Counted from the stretch's first letter, positions 8,553-18,223 are shown. The stretch: 34,484 nucleotides of DNA from Candidatus Coprocola pullicola (GCA_018715395.1 DVLQ01000028.1:1-34484); one strand, 5' to 3'. Program-made: numbers and translations. The notes: generated by a model from the letters alone, not told the origin.

Positions 8553-8966
8553 ATGAACAGAAGAAATGCCAGAAAAAATGCGTTTTTTTTAGTATTCCAA
8601 ATGGATTTTAATCAAAAAGAAGAATTTGAACAAGCAAGAGAACTTTTTTTTGACCATCAGCAAGAAGTGGAAGAAGAAGAAAAAGATTTTATACTAAAAG
8701 AAACAGAAGGCACAAAAGAACACTTGGCAGAAATTGATGAAATGATTAGCAAAAAAGCAAAAAAATGGGCAACAGGCAGAATGTCAAAAGTGGATTTGGC
8801 GATATTACGTTTGGCAATATATGAAATTTGTTTTTCAGAAGAAATTCCTACAAGCGTTGCCATCAATGAGGCTATAGAGCTTGCAAAAAAATTCAGCTCT
8901 GATGAAGCTCCTTCTTTTATTAACGGCATTTTGGGGAGCATTGCAGCGGAAAAACAAAATCAATAA
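8553..8966 (+). CDS. nusB: Transcription antitermination factor NusB
   Basis: This 137-aa all-helical protein binds boxA RNA with NusE (S10) to allow antitermination on rRNA operons. The start MNRRNARKNAFFLVFQMDF and the core KWATGRMSKVDLAILRLAIYEI, PTSVAINEAIELAKKF and PSFINGILGSI are typical. GGAGG lies 5 nt before the ATG. It opens the closely spaced nusB - xseA - xseB - ispA run. Confidence 0.95.
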   Translation: MNRRNARKNAFFLVFQMDFNQKEEFEQARELFFDHQQEVEEEEKDFILKETEGTKEHLAEIDEMISKKAKKWATGRMSKVDLAILRLAIYEICFSEEIPTSVAINEAIELAKKFSSDEAPSFINGILGSIAAEKQNQ

Positions 8967-8977
8967 GAGGTGTATTT

Positions 8978-10210
8978 ATGGAGGTAAAAGTTTATTCTGT
9001 AGAACAGATAAATCGGTATATACGCAATTTATTGGAAAATGACTTTATATTAAACAGTTTTTGGGTAAAAGGAGAAATTTCCAATTTTAAAGCACATTCT
9101 TCTGGACATCTGTATTTTACATTAAAAGATGCTTTTGCCTCTATACAATGCGTGATGTTTGAGGGGGCGGCACAGTTGCTTCCTTTTTTGCCTGAAAACG
9201 GACTTTCTGTGGCTGTTTGCGGTTATGTTTCTGTGTATGAAAAAACAGGTCAATATCAGCTGTATGCAGAGCTGATAGAACCTTTGGGAGTAGGCAGTTT
9301 GACACTTGCCTTTGAACAGCTTAAAGAAAAACTGGCTGTAGAAGGACTGTTTGATGCAGAATATAAAAGAGAAATTTGTCCCTATCCAAAATGTGTGGCT
9401 GTAGTCACATCTCCTACAGGTGCGGCTGTAAGGGATGTGATACGGATTATAAAAAGAAGAAACCATACCGTAAAAATAGTGGTGGTTCCTGTTTTAGTAC
9501 AGGGAGAATATGCTCCGGATTCCATTGTAGAGGGAATCAAGCTTGTAAATCAATGGGGAAAGGCTGATACGCTTATTGTAGGCCGTGGCGGCGGTTCTTT
9601 GGAAGATTTATGGGCTTTTAATGAAGAAAAAGTAGCTAGAGCAATATTTGCTTCTGAAATACCTGTCATTTCTGCAGTAGGACATGAAACAGATTTTACC
9701 ATAGCGGATTTTGTAGCAGATTTAAGAGCTTCTACTCCCTCCGCCGCTGCAGAGCTTTCTGTAAAAAATTTGGAAGATATGACAGAACAATTCCAAAGTG
9801 TGGTGAGTCGTCTGGAATATGCTGTGACAAATCAAATGATTCAGTGGAAAAAGCGTTTAGAGTTTATTGTGCAAGCAAAAGTGTTGCAACAGCCCTTGAT
9901 ACAAATACAAAAACAGGACTCTTATATCAAACAATTACAAAAGCAGTTAGAAAAACAAGTATACTATATTTTAGAAAAAAAACAGCAAAAATATAACGCA
10001 TTAAAACAGCAGTTAGATGCAGTTTCACCTTTAAAAGTTTTGCAAAGAGGATATCTTTTGGCTAAAAATGAAAAAGGAGCCACTCTTACAACCGTAAAGT
10101 CTATACAAAAAGGAGAAAATATTACACTATATTTTCAAGATGGTACTGCAAGAGCAACCATAATAGAAAGGAGTATCCAAAAAAGTGGCAAAGAAGAAAT
10201 TGACATTTGA
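8978..10210 (+). CDS. xseA: Exodeoxyribonuclease VII large subunit
   Basis: This 410-aa catalytic subunit of exonuclease VII degrades single-stranded DNA to oligonucleotides. It has an N-terminal OB fold (YSVEQINRYIRNLLEND, FWVKGEISNFK, HLYFTLKD). The catalytic region contains PTGAAVRDVIRIIKRRN, GRGGGSLEDLWAFNEE and SAVGHETDFTIADFVADLRA, followed by a long C-terminal coiled coil rich in Q and K. Its end overlaps the xseB start by 26 nt, fitting coupled translation of the two subunits. Confidence 0.96.
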   Translation: MEVKVYSVEQINRYIRNLLENDFILNSFWVKGEISNFKAHSSGHLYFTLKDAFASIQCVMFEGAAQLLPFLPENGLSVAVCGYVSVYEKTGQYQLYAELIEPLGVGSLTLAFEQLKEKLAVEGLFDAEYKREICPYPKCVAVVTSPTGAAVRDVIRIIKRRNHTVKIVVVPVLVQGEYAPDSIVEGIKLVNQWGKADTLIVGRGGGSLEDLWAFNEEKVARAIFASEIPVISAVGHETDFTIADFVADLRASTPSAAAELSVKNLEDMTEQFQSVVSRLEYAVTNQMIQWKKRLEFIVQAKVLQQPLIQIQKQDSYIKQLQKQLEKQVYYILEKKQQKYNALKQQLDAVSPLKVLQRGYLLAKNEKGATLTTVKSIQKGENITLYFQDGTARATIIERSIQKSGKEEIDI

Positions 10211-10427
10211 ACAAGCAGTGGAAAAACTGGAAGAAATTGTAGAAACATTGGAAACAGAAGAAGTTTCGCTGGAAAAGTCCATTGCATTATATAAAGAAGG
10301 CATGGCATTGGCAACGTTTTGTAAAGAAAAATTGACAGTGGCAGAAGGCGAGGTTATGCTTTTACAAAAAGATATAGAAGGAAAAATGGAAGAAAGCCCT
10401 TTTTTATCAGAGGAGATGGAAGAATGA
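10185..10427 (+). CDS. xseB: Exodeoxyribonuclease VII small subunit
   Basis: This 80-aa helical protein reads KLTFEQAVEKLEEIVETLE, then LEKSIALYKEGM and CKEKL, the full family pattern. It coats the coiled coil of XseA. Translation probably starts at GTG 10185, supported by AAAGGAG at 10168-10174. The gene overlaps xseA at its start and ispA at its end (ATGA at 10424-10427). Confidence 0.95.
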   Translation: MAKKKLTFEQAVEKLEEIVETLETEEVSLEKSIALYKEGMALATFCKEKLTVAEGEVMLLQKDIEGKMEESPFLSEEMEE

Positions 10428-11308
10428 ATTGTAAGCAAATATTACAACAAAAAGCAATGGAAATAGAATTTTATTTACAAAAGGCTTTGCCGGAAAAACA
10501 AACCTATCCTTCGGCATTATTTGAGGCAATGAGATATAGCCTTTTTGCAGGAGGAAAAAGATTGCGTCCTGTATTACTACTTTGTGCTTGTGAAATGATT
10601 GGAGGAGAAAAAGAAAAAGCAATTCCTTTTGCTTGCGCTATAGAAATGATTCATACCTATTCTTTGATACACGATGATTTGCCGGCTATGGATAACGATG
10701 ATTACAGAAGGGGCAAATTGACAAGCCACAAAAAATTTGGAGAAGATATGGCAATATTGGCAGGAGACGCTTTGCTGCACCATGCTTTTGAAACCATGAC
10801 GCAGGCTTGTGTCAAAGACTGTTCTGTTGCGACAATCAAAGCCATGCATGCCATTGCGCATGGAGCCGGCGTATATGGCATGCTTTCCGGACAAGTAGTA
10901 GATGTGTTGAGCCAAGGAAATGCCATTGATGAAAAAACAATGTATTTTATACACAAAAATAAAACTGCCGCTATGCTTCAAGCGGCATTAAAAGCAGGTG
11001 TATTATTGGGCGGAGCGACAGAACAACAAGCAAAAATAATGGAAGAAGCAGGGGAAAAAATTGGTGTGGCATTTCAAATTGCAGATGATATTTTAGATGT
11101 GACAAGCACATTGGAGGTATTGGGCAAACCAGTGCATAGCGATGAAAAAAATGAAAAAAATACATATGTGACAATGTATGGTGTAGAAGCCTCCCAAAAA
11201 ATGGTAGAAGCTTTTTCGCAAGAAGCTGTTTGTTTATTAAAAACATTTGGAAAAGAAGCAGATTTTTTAATCGAATTAACACGATATTTAATTACAAGAA
11301 AATATTAA
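10424..11308 (+). CDS. ispA: Polyprenyl (farnesyl/geranyl) diphosphate synthase
   Basis: This 294-aa prenyltransferase condenses isopentenyl diphosphate with allylic diphosphates, making the precursor for undecaprenyl and other isoprenoids. The first aspartate-rich motif is DDLPAMDND near residue 84 and the second is DDILD near 220. SLFAGGKRLRPVLLL near residue 43 binds the diphosphate. Being next to dxs supports a biosynthetic role. Chain length (C10/C15) is inferred from family and neighbours. Confidence 0.94.
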   Translation: MNCKQILQQKAMEIEFYLQKALPEKQTYPSALFEAMRYSLFAGGKRLRPVLLLCACEMIGGEKEKAIPFACAIEMIHTYSLIHDDLPAMDNDDYRRGKLTSHKKFGEDMAILAGDALLHHAFETMTQACVKDCSVATIKAMHAIAHGAGVYGMLSGQVVDVLSQGNAIDEKTMYFIHKNKTAAMLQAALKAGVLLGGATEQQAKIMEEAGEKIGVAFQIADDILDVTSTLEVLGKPVHSDEKNEKNTYVTMYGVEASQKMVEAFSQEAVCLLKTFGKEADFLIELTRYLITRKY

Positions 11309-11327
11309 AGGGAATAATATTTTTTCA

Positions 11328-11350
11328 CAAAATCGAATTTATCGATTTTG
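11328..11350 (+). other. Hairpin between ispA and the PAP2-like gene
   Basis: A 9-bp perfect stem, CAAAATCGA and TCGATTTTG, with loop ATTTA. No T run follows, so it is not a standard terminator. It may shape or stabilise the mRNA. Confidence 0.4.
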
Positions 11351-11372
11351 AGAAAGGACAGCAGGTGATGAT

Positions 11373-11801
11373 ATGGAATTTGTAGCAATATTACAAAATA
11401 AGCCTATTTGGGCAGCAATATTGGCTTGGGCCATTGCCCAAATAATCAAAACCATACTTTCATTTGTCAAAAATGATAAATTGGATTTATCTCGTTTTTA
11501 TGGTTCGGGAGGTATGCCCAGTTCTCATTCTTCTTTGGTTATGGCATTGGCATTTAGCGTAGGAAAATATTATGGTTTTGATGGACCCTCTTTTGCCATT
11601 GGCATTATTGTTGCTTTTGTAGTAATGTATGATGCGGCAGGAGTCCGAAGAGCAGCGGGAAAACAAGCGGCTCTTTTAAACATTTTGATACACAGACAAG
11701 GCATTACGCCTCAGGAACAATTAAAAGAATTGTTGGGTCATACACCATTAGAGGTTATTGCAGGCGCCATATTGGGAACTGTGACAGGACTGTTATTTTG
11801 A
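11373..11801 (+). CDS. Divergent PAP2 family membrane protein
   Basis: This 142-aa small membrane protein is of the divergent PAP2 (DUF212) group. GGMPSSHSSLVMALAFSVG contains the SSH-type phosphatase signature, and YDAAGVRRAAGKQAALLN is the second conserved block. Related enzymes remove phosphate from lipid-linked substrates. Its position between ispA and dxs suggests, but does not prove, a role in polyprenyl phosphate metabolism. Its stop is followed 20 nt later by dxs. Confidence 0.88.
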   Translation: MEFVAILQNKPIWAAILAWAIAQIIKTILSFVKNDKLDLSRFYGSGGMPSSHSSLVMALAFSVGKYYGFDGPSFAIGIIVAFVVMYDAAGVRRAAGKQAALLNILIHRQGITPQEQLKELLGHTPLEVIAGAILGTVTGLLF

Positions 11802-11821
11802 TAGAAAAGGATGGGTGCGGT

Positions 11822-13711
11822 ATGGAGAATTTGTTAAAACAAGTGAATTTTCCAGAAGATATTAAAAATATGGACGAAAAAGCACTGGAAAAATTAGCAA
11901 ATGAAATTAGACGTTTTTTAGTAAGACAAGTTTCTAAAACAGGAGGGCATCTTGCATCAAATTTAGGTATAGTAGAATTAACATTGGCATTACACTATTG
12001 TTTTGATTTGCCCAATGATAAAATTATATGGGATGTAGGACATCAAAGCTATGTTCATAAAATATTAACAGGAAGAAAGAAAAAATTTTGTAAATTGCGT
12101 CAGCTCAATGGTTTAAGCGGTTTTCCAAAGCCAAATGAAAGCAAGTATGATACTTTTGCGGCAGGACATAGTTCAACCTCCATTTCTGCAGCATTGGGCA
12201 TAGCAAAAGCCAGAGATTTGAAAGGAGAAAACAACCACATTATTGCTGTCATAGGCGATGGCGCTATGACAGGGGGATTGGCCTATGAGGCTTTAAACAA
12301 TGCGGCAAAAGAAAATACCAATTTGATTGTGATATTAAATGATAATGAAATGTCTATTTCAAGTAATGTAGGAGCCATGTCTCGCTATTTGACCCATCTA
12401 AGAACCGACTCGGCTTATATTCATGCAAAGGAATATTTTGAAGACTTTTTTGAAAAAATGCCTATTGTAGGAAAATCTGCAAACTTTTTATTTGAAAAGA
12501 TTCGCTCGGGGGCAAAGTACCTTCTTTTGCCCGGTATGCTTTTTGAAGAAATGGGATTTCATTATATCGGTCCTATTGATGGGCATGATTTGGAAGAATT
12601 AAAAGAAGTATTTCAAAATGTAAAAAATATGAGAGGACCTCTTTTGGTTCATGTAAAAACAAAAAAAGGAAAGGGATATCCCTATGCGGAGCAAGCGCCT
12701 TGGAAATATCATGGCATTGGAAAATTTGATGTAAAAACAGGACAAACAGCCGACCAGAATGCAAAAGAAGATTATTCTGCTGTATTTGGCAAAAAATTAA
12801 TAAAATTAGCGGAAAAAAATGAAAAGATATTGGCTTTGACAGCCGCTATGGCCTCCGGAACAGGACTTTTAGAATTTCAAAAAAAATTTCCTACTCGTTT
12901 TTGTGACGTTGCCATTGCAGAACAACATGGCGTTACGTTTTCGGCCGGATTGGCTTCGCAAGGAATGATTCCTGTATTTGCAGTGTATTCTACATTTTTG
13001 CAAAGAGCGTATGATCAGATTGTACATGATGTCTGTCTGCAAAAATTGCCTGTTGTATTTGCTGTGGATAGAGCAGGTATTGTAGGGGCTGATGGTGAAA
13101 CACACCAAGGAGTGTTTGATATTGCTTATTTGAGCCATATTCCTAATATGGTATTGCTTTCTCCAAAAAACAAATGGGAATTGGAAGATATGCTGGAATT
13201 TGCCATTACTTTGAAAAAACCTGTTGCTTTACGCTATCCAAGAGGAATAGCTTCAGAAGAATTTCAAGACAGCAGAACGCCTATTGTATATGGAAAAAGT
13301 GAAGTGATACAAAAAGGAAGCAAAATTGCAATATTAACAGAAGGGCATATGCTTTCCTTTGCTATGGAAGCAGCAGAAAAACTAAAAGAAGAAAATATAA
13401 CGCCATTTGTTGTGAATATGAGATTTTTAAAACCTTTGGATACACAGATATTAAACCAAGTGGCAGACTGCTGCGAATATATTGTGACTGTTGAAGATGG
13501 ACTTCGTCAAGGAGGCTTTGGCTCAAAAGTACTGGAGTATTATAGCGATGAACAAATTTATACTCCAAAGGTAATTAATATGGGATTTCCTGACAAATAT
13601 ATTGAACAAGGAAAACCGGAAGAATTGTATCATTTGTATGGATTAGATGGAGAAGGAATTTATCAAAAAATAAAACAGAAAGTTGGTTTAAAAGGAGTAA
13701 AAAATGAGTGA
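11822..13711 (+). CDS. dxs: 1-deoxy-D-xylulose-5-phosphate synthase
   Basis: This 629-aa thiamine-diphosphate enzyme joins pyruvate and glyceraldehyde 3-phosphate in the first step of the MEP isoprenoid pathway. Visible features are VGHQSYVHKILTGR near residue 72 and the cofactor motif GDGAMTGGLAYEALNN near 144. IAEQHGVTFSAGLA near 362 carries the catalytic glutamate, and a transketolase C-terminal domain follows. The ATG at 11822 follows an AAGGATG site. A TTG at 11798 in frame is less likely. The end overlaps tlyA by 8 nt. Confidence 0.96.
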   Translation: MENLLKQVNFPEDIKNMDEKALEKLANEIRRFLVRQVSKTGGHLASNLGIVELTLALHYCFDLPNDKIIWDVGHQSYVHKILTGRKKKFCKLRQLNGLSGFPKPNESKYDTFAAGHSSTSISAALGIAKARDLKGENNHIIAVIGDGAMTGGLAYEALNNAAKENTNLIVILNDNEMSISSNVGAMSRYLTHLRTDSAYIHAKEYFEDFFEKMPIVGKSANFLFEKIRSGAKYLLLPGMLFEEMGFHYIGPIDGHDLEELKEVFQNVKNMRGPLLVHVKTKKGKGYPYAEQAPWKYHGIGKFDVKTGQTADQNAKEDYSAVFGKKLIKLAEKNEKILALTAAMASGTGLLEFQKKFPTRFCDVAIAEQHGVTFSAGLASQGMIPVFAVYSTFLQRAYDQIVHDVCLQKLPVVFAVDRAGIVGADGETHQGVFDIAYLSHIPNMVLLSPKNKWELEDMLEFAITLKKPVALRYPRGIASEEFQDSRTPIVYGKSEVIQKGSKIAILTEGHMLSFAMEAAEKLKEENITPFVVNMRFLKPLDTQILNQVADCCEYIVTVEDGLRQGGFGSKVLEYYSDEQIYTPKVINMGFPDKYIEQGKPEELYHLYGLDGEGIYQKIKQKVGLKGVKNE

Positions 13712-14540
13712 AAAACAAAGACTAGATGTATTGTTAGTAGAAAAAAATATTGCTCCATCAAGAGAATTGGCAAAAGCATATATTATGGCAGGAAATGTAT
13801 ATGTAGATGATGTAAAGGAAGAAAAAGCAGGAACTAAAATTCCTGTGACAGCCAAAATTACACTAAAGGGAAACCAAATGAAATATGTAAGCCGTGGAGG
13901 CTATAAATTGGAAAAGGCAATAGAGGAATTTAAACTGTCTTTGGCAGGCTGTGTTTGCCTTGATATAGGAGCCTCTACAGGTGGATTTACAGATTGTATG
14001 TTGCAAAATGGTGCAAAAAAGGTTTATGCTATTGATGTAGGCTATGGTCAGTTTGCATGGAAACTAAGAAATGACAATCGTGTTGTTTGCTTGGAAAAAA
14101 CAAATGTAAGATATATCACTCATGAACAAATACCGGAAGAAGCCGATTTTGCATCAATAGACGTTTCTTTTATTTCCTTGACAAAAGTACTGCCGTCTGT
14201 CATTAATGTATTGAAGCAAAGGGGAGAGGTTGTGTGTTTAATTAAACCTCAGTTTGAAGCCGGTAGAGAAAAGGTTGGCAAAAAGGGAGTTGTAAAGGAT
14301 AAAAAAGTACACAAAGAAGTAATTATAAAAATAATAGATTATGCTTTGGAGCAAAATCTAGCAATACACAATATCAGTTTTTCTCCTATCAAAGGACCGG
14401 AAGGAAATATTGAATATTTGATTTACATGGAAAAAAACAACTCAAATATGACAAAAGAAACAGCTTATACTTTGGCAGAAACGGTTGTAAATGCTTCTCA
14501 TGTTCTACTGGATGGAGAAGGAAAGGGCGGAACAATATGA
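13704..14540 (+). CDS. tlyA: TlyA-family rRNA (cytidine-2'-O)-methyltransferase
   Basis: This 278-aa protein has an N-terminal S4 RNA-binding domain (RLDVLLVEKNIAPSRELAKAYI). A FtsJ-like SAM-dependent methyltransferase domain follows, with the SAM motif LDIGASTGGFTDCML near residue 86. DVSFISLTKVLP and LIKPQFEAGREKVGKKGVVKD are also present. Family members methylate cytidines of 16S and 23S rRNA. The gene overlaps both dxs (8 nt) and nadK (ATGA, 4 nt), so it is translated as part of the operon. Confidence 0.94.
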   Translation: MSEKQRLDVLLVEKNIAPSRELAKAYIMAGNVYVDDVKEEKAGTKIPVTAKITLKGNQMKYVSRGGYKLEKAIEEFKLSLAGCVCLDIGASTGGFTDCMLQNGAKKVYAIDVGYGQFAWKLRNDNRVVCLEKTNVRYITHEQIPEEADFASIDVSFISLTKVLPSVINVLKQRGEVVCLIKPQFEAGREKVGKKGVVKDKKVHKEVIIKIIDYALEQNLAIHNISFSPIKGPEGNIEYLIYMEKNNSNMTKETAYTLAETVVNASHVLLDGEGKGGTI

Positions 14541-15388
14541 AAAGGGTTGGTATATTGCCCAATTTAGAAAAAGATAAAAAATTTTCTGTAACAAAAAAAT
14601 TGATAACTTATTTATTAAATCAAAATTGTGAACCCATGCTGACAAAAAAAACAGCAGAAATGGCTCATTTGCAATTATATGCAAAAGAAGAAGAAGAAGT
14701 GTATGAAAAAGCAGATTTTTTAATTTCATTAGGCGGCGATGGTACGCTTTTGGGAGTTGGAAGGCGAGCGGCAAAATACGGCACCCCTATATTGGGTATT
14801 AATTTAGGAAATTTGGGTTTTTTGACAGCAGAGGAAAAAGATAATGCACAATATGCTATTGATACAGTGTTGCAAGGAAAATATACCATAGAAAAAAGAA
14901 TGATGCTGGAAGCCTCTGTTTATGCAGAGCCAAAAAGGATAGAAGGGCTTTTGGCTTTAAATGATGTTTGTATTACAAGAGGATTTTCTTCCAAAATACT
15001 GGAGTTTCACATCTTTGTCAACGCGGAGTATGTAGATACGTTGCGAGCAGACGGTGTGATTATCTGCACACCAACAGGGTCTACAGCATACAACCTTTCG
15101 GCCGGAGGACCTATATTAAAAGCAGATGCGGAGATTATAGCGATTACGCCTATTTGCCCTCATACATTAACAAGCCGTTCTATTATTGTTTCAGCAGATG
15201 ATAAAGTGACAATAGAAGTCTGCAACAGAGTGGAAGAGGATTTTATTATCAATACAGATGGACAATGTTCTATGTCTTTAAAAAGAAAAAATATTGTACA
15301 AGTAAAAAAATCTCCTTATTTTGCAACGATTATCAAAACCCACCATTTAGGTTTTTACGACGTGTTACGTCAAAAATTAGGAAGATAA
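14537..15388 (+). CDS. nadK: NAD kinase
   Basis: This 283-aa cytoplasmic kinase makes NADP from NAD using ATP or polyphosphate. The GGDGT motif is in SLGGDGTLLGVGR near residue 64, the NE/D-type site is ALNDVCITRG near 140, and the glycine-rich TPTGSTAYNLSAGGPI lies near 178. ITPICPHTLTSRSIIV follows, as expected. The length is normal. Confidence 0.95.
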   Translation: MKRVGILPNLEKDKKFSVTKKLITYLLNQNCEPMLTKKTAEMAHLQLYAKEEEEVYEKADFLISLGGDGTLLGVGRRAAKYGTPILGINLGNLGFLTAEEKDNAQYAIDTVLQGKYTIEKRMMLEASVYAEPKRIEGLLALNDVCITRGFSSKILEFHIFVNAEYVDTLRADGVIICTPTGSTAYNLSAGGPILKADAEIIAITPICPHTLTSRSIIVSADDKVTIEVCNRVEEDFIINTDGQCSMSLKRKNIVQVKKSPYFATIIKTHHLGFYDVLRQKLGR

Positions 15389-15397
15389 AGGAGGCGT

Positions 15398-15862
15398 ATG
15401 ATTTTGAAAATTTCCAGACACGCAAAAATTTTAGAGCTGATAGATACCTATGATATTGAAACACAAGATGAATTGGCAAAAAAGCTGCAAGAAGCCGGAT
15501 TTTCTGTTACACAGGCTACGGTTTCAAGAGATATTAGAGAAATGCGTTTGACAAAAATTTCTACAAACAAAGGAAAACAAAAATATTCTGCAATTTCCGG
15601 AACAGACTCTGAAATTGCAGAACGGTTGATTCGTGTATTTCGAGAAGCTGTTATTAAAATGGATTATGCACAAAATATGATTGTGATAAAGACATTAGAA
15701 GGTATGGGAATGGCTGTTGGCGTTGCATTGGATAGTATGCAGGAAAGTGAAATATTAGGAACCATTGCCGGAGATGATACTGTGTTTTGTGTTGTCAAAA
15801 CACAGCATCAAGCTGCCGCTATTATAGAAAAGTTATATCGTGTAATACATGAAAAAGGATAA
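15398..15862 (+). CDS. argR: Arginine repressor ArgR/AhrC
   Basis: This 154-aa hexameric repressor senses arginine. It has an N-terminal winged helix (RHAKILELIDTYDIETQDEL ... VTQATVSRDIREMRL) and a C-terminal arginine-binding and oligomerising domain with GTIAGDDTVFCVV. Its place between nadK and recN is conserved in Clostridia. GGAGG at 15390-15394 is only 3 nt from ATG 15398 but 9 nt from an in-frame TTG at 15404 (giving M-K-I-S-R-H), so the true start may be the latter. Confidence 0.94.
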   Translation: MILKISRHAKILELIDTYDIETQDELAKKLQEAGFSVTQATVSRDIREMRLTKISTNKGKQKYSAISGTDSEIAERLIRVFREAVIKMDYAQNMIVIKTLEGMGMAVGVALDSMQESEILGTIAGDDTVFCVVKTQHQAAAIIEKLYRVIHEKG

Positions 15863-15864
15863 AG

Positions 15865-15891
15865 CATTTTATAGTAGTACAGTATAAAATG
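15865..15891 (+). promoter_or_regulatory. Inverted repeat between argR and recN
   Basis: CATTTTATA (15865-15873) and its exact complement TATAAAATG (15883-15891), 9 nt apart, directly before the recN ribosome binding site. It may be an operator (ArgR boxes are A/T-rich dyads) or an mRNA hairpin. It does not match the ARG-box consensus closely. Confidence 0.4.
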
Positions 15892-15905
15892 ATAGGAGAA
15901 AAAAT

Positions 15906-17603
15906 ATGCTAGAACATTTACATATTAAAAATGTAGCGCTGATTACCGAAAGTGAGATTGATTTTGAACCAGGATTAAACATTCTATCGGGAGAAACAGG
16001 CGCCGGGAAATCTATGGTCATTGATTCTTTGAACTTTGCATTGGGAGAAAGGATAGGAGGAAACTTTGTAAGAAAAGGAGAAAAATCGGCTGTTGTAGAA
16101 GCACTTTTTACTGTAAGAGATGATACTATTTTAAAAAAATTGGAACAAAATGGAATAAAACTGGAGGAAGATGGTACAGTACTGTTGACAAGAACCATGA
16201 ATCAGTCAGGAAAAACAATCTGTCGTATCAATGGTTCTACTGTTACGGTAAGCATGATGCGAGAATGTGCAGAAGGACTTATGGATATACATGGACAGCA
16301 TTCTCATCAATCTTTATTGAATACTGCAAGACATATACAAATTCTTGACCGTTTTTGCGGGAAAAAATTGGAAGAAGAAAAACAATCTTTTCAAACGACT
16401 TATAAAAAACTAAAAGAAATTGAAAAAGACCTCATGCAGCTTATGGGAGATGGAAAAGAAAGAGTCAGAAAAATGGATTTGCTTCAATTTCAGATGGAAG
16501 AAATTGGACAAGCAAAGCTGCAAATAGGAGAAGAAGAAGAACTTCTGGAAAGAAGGCAGATATTGGTAAACGGAGAAAAAATTAGAAATTTGACGGAAAA
16601 TAGTCTGCTTTTATTATATCATGGAACAGAAACAGAAAGCTCTGCCATTGACCAGCTTTCAAGAGCATTGGAAGAGGTATCTGACTTGGCAGAATATGAC
16701 AATACCATACAAAATATTTATACAACACTTTCTTCTGTCTATGCACAGATGGACGACGCTGTAAGAGATTTAAAACATTATGCAGATACTATATCTCAAG
16801 AGCCGGAAGAATTGGAAAGTGTAGAAGAACGCTTACAGCTGATTTATGGTTTAAAACGCAAATATGGCGGCAGTATTGAGGAAATATTGGATTTTTATCA
16901 AAAAGCAGAAAAAGAACTGGATTTTCTTTCAAACAGTGAAGAAATTGTTCAAAAATTAAATAAACAGAAAAAAAACATAGAGCAAGAGTTGATGAAACAA
17001 GCAGAAATTTTAAGTAATATTAGAAAAGAGAAAGCAAAACAAATACAAAAAAACATTGAACAACAGCTTTGGGATTTGGAAATGAAGCATGGCAAATTTG
17101 CCATTGCCATAGAAGATAAAAAAGAAATTTCGTTGCATGGGAAAGATAAAGTGGAATTTTTGATTTCTGCAAATGCAGGAGAGGAATTGAAGCCTTTAGC
17201 AAAAATTGCTTCCGGCGGTGAAATGTCCCGTGTTATGCTGGCTTTAAAAACGGTTTTGGCAGAAGCTGACAGCATAGAAGTTTTTATATTTGATGAGATA
17301 GATACGGGTGTGAGTGGAAGAACGGCGCAAAAGGTAGCAGAAAAAATGGCTTTGATTGGAAAAAGTCATCAAATTATTTGTATTACGCATTTGCCACAAA
17401 TTGCTGCAATGGCAGACCACCATTTTTTAATTGAAAAAACAACGCAACAAGAGAAAACAATTACAACAGTAAAACCATTAAATGAGGAAGAATCCGCCCA
17501 TGAAATTGCTCGTTTGATTGGCGGAGCAAAAATGACCCAAGCAACATGGACAGCTGCAAAAGAACTGAAAGAACAAGCAGATGCTTGGAAAAAAATAAAT
17601 TAA
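15906..17603 (+). CDS. recN: DNA repair protein RecN
   Basis: This 565-aa SMC-like ATPase acts in recombinational repair of double-strand breaks. Walker A GETGAGKSMVIDS is near residue 28. A long coiled coil spans about 150-400, the ABC signature ASGGEMSRVMLALK is near 434, and Walker B FIFDEIDTGVSG is near 459. ICITHLPQIAAMADHHF follows. AGGAG lies 7 nt upstream of the ATG. In many spore formers spoIVB and spo0A follow recN; here the cluster ends at a strong terminator and mobile DNA begins. Confidence 0.96.
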   Translation: MLEHLHIKNVALITESEIDFEPGLNILSGETGAGKSMVIDSLNFALGERIGGNFVRKGEKSAVVEALFTVRDDTILKKLEQNGIKLEEDGTVLLTRTMNQSGKTICRINGSTVTVSMMRECAEGLMDIHGQHSHQSLLNTARHIQILDRFCGKKLEEEKQSFQTTYKKLKEIEKDLMQLMGDGKERVRKMDLLQFQMEEIGQAKLQIGEEEELLERRQILVNGEKIRNLTENSLLLLYHGTETESSAIDQLSRALEEVSDLAEYDNTIQNIYTTLSSVYAQMDDAVRDLKHYADTISQEPEELESVEERLQLIYGLKRKYGGSIEEILDFYQKAEKELDFLSNSEEIVQKLNKQKKNIEQELMKQAEILSNIRKEKAKQIQKNIEQQLWDLEMKHGKFAIAIEDKKEISLHGKDKVEFLISANAGEELKPLAKIASGGEMSRVMLALKTVLAEADSIEVFIFDEIDTGVSGRTAQKVAEKMALIGKSHQIICITHLPQIAAMADHHFLIEKTTQQEKTITTVKPLNEEESAHEIARLIGGAKMTQATWTAAKELKEQADAWKKIN

Positions 17604-17643
17604 AACGATGGGTTATACAATGAAGTGTAACCCATCGTTTTAT
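17602..17643 (+). terminator. Rho-independent terminator after recN
   Basis: AAAACGATGGGTTA pairs with TAACCCATCGTTTT across a short loop. The palindrome continues into T residues. It is strong and may work in both directions because it is symmetric. Confidence 0.9.
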
Positions 17644-17794
17644 TGTATGCTAAATAGGTATGCCAAAATCCCATTTGAACTTGAGGGTAAGTAAAAATAC
17701 TTCAGTATAAGTAAGAACCCTCCTGCACTATCATAAAATTGGTCGGGCAACCAAAATATAGACGCCGGAAGTTTTGTCAATGAATGATATAAGA

Positions 17795-18223
17795 AGTTTA
17801 TCACATTCCAAATGGAGATGTAAATAGCATATTGTGTTTGTATCAAAGCATAACAGACAAATGATATATAAAAAATGAAAAGTGGATATTGGAAGACTAT
17901 TAAGGCAACGATAGAAAGAAAAGGAGTAAATAGGGTAGAGCTAGAAATCATATACATATACTGGTTGAGATTCCATCACATTTGAGTATATCTGGTTTTA
18001 TGAGATATTTAAAAAAGTAATTTAATGATATTTGGCAGACATGCAAATTACAAGTATGGAAATTACCATTTTCGGTGTAGAAGATATTTTGTGTATGCAG
18101 TAGGCAGATATGAAACGGCGGTAAAAGAATATAGCAAAAATCAGTTAGAAAATGATATTATGAATAGATTAAATCAGTTTAAAAGAATTTACAGCTCCAT
18201 TTACAAGTGTGTTGGTGAAATAA
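17795..18223 (+). pseudogene. Decayed IS200/IS605-type tnpA (copy A)
   Basis: Reading across stops and frameshifts recovers a whole Y1 transposase. The N-terminal block is S-H-S-K-W-R-C-K-*-H-I-V-F-V-S-K from about 17798, then a HIHILVEIP block near 17950 (the HuH-type site), GRHANYKYGNYHFRCRRYF near 18035, VGRYETAVKEYSKNQLENDI, and the end SLKEFTAPFTSVLVK-stop. At least two in-frame stops and two shifts make it non-functional. A small hairpin (TTGGT/ACCAA near 17740) may be its left-end fold. The rest of 17644-17794 holds nothing I can name. Confidence 0.75.

Noticed and set aside
17640-17957. Hydrophobic 105-codon minus-strand frame as a membrane protein
   Set aside because: It is mostly antisense to the decayed tnpA copy A and has no plausible start site.
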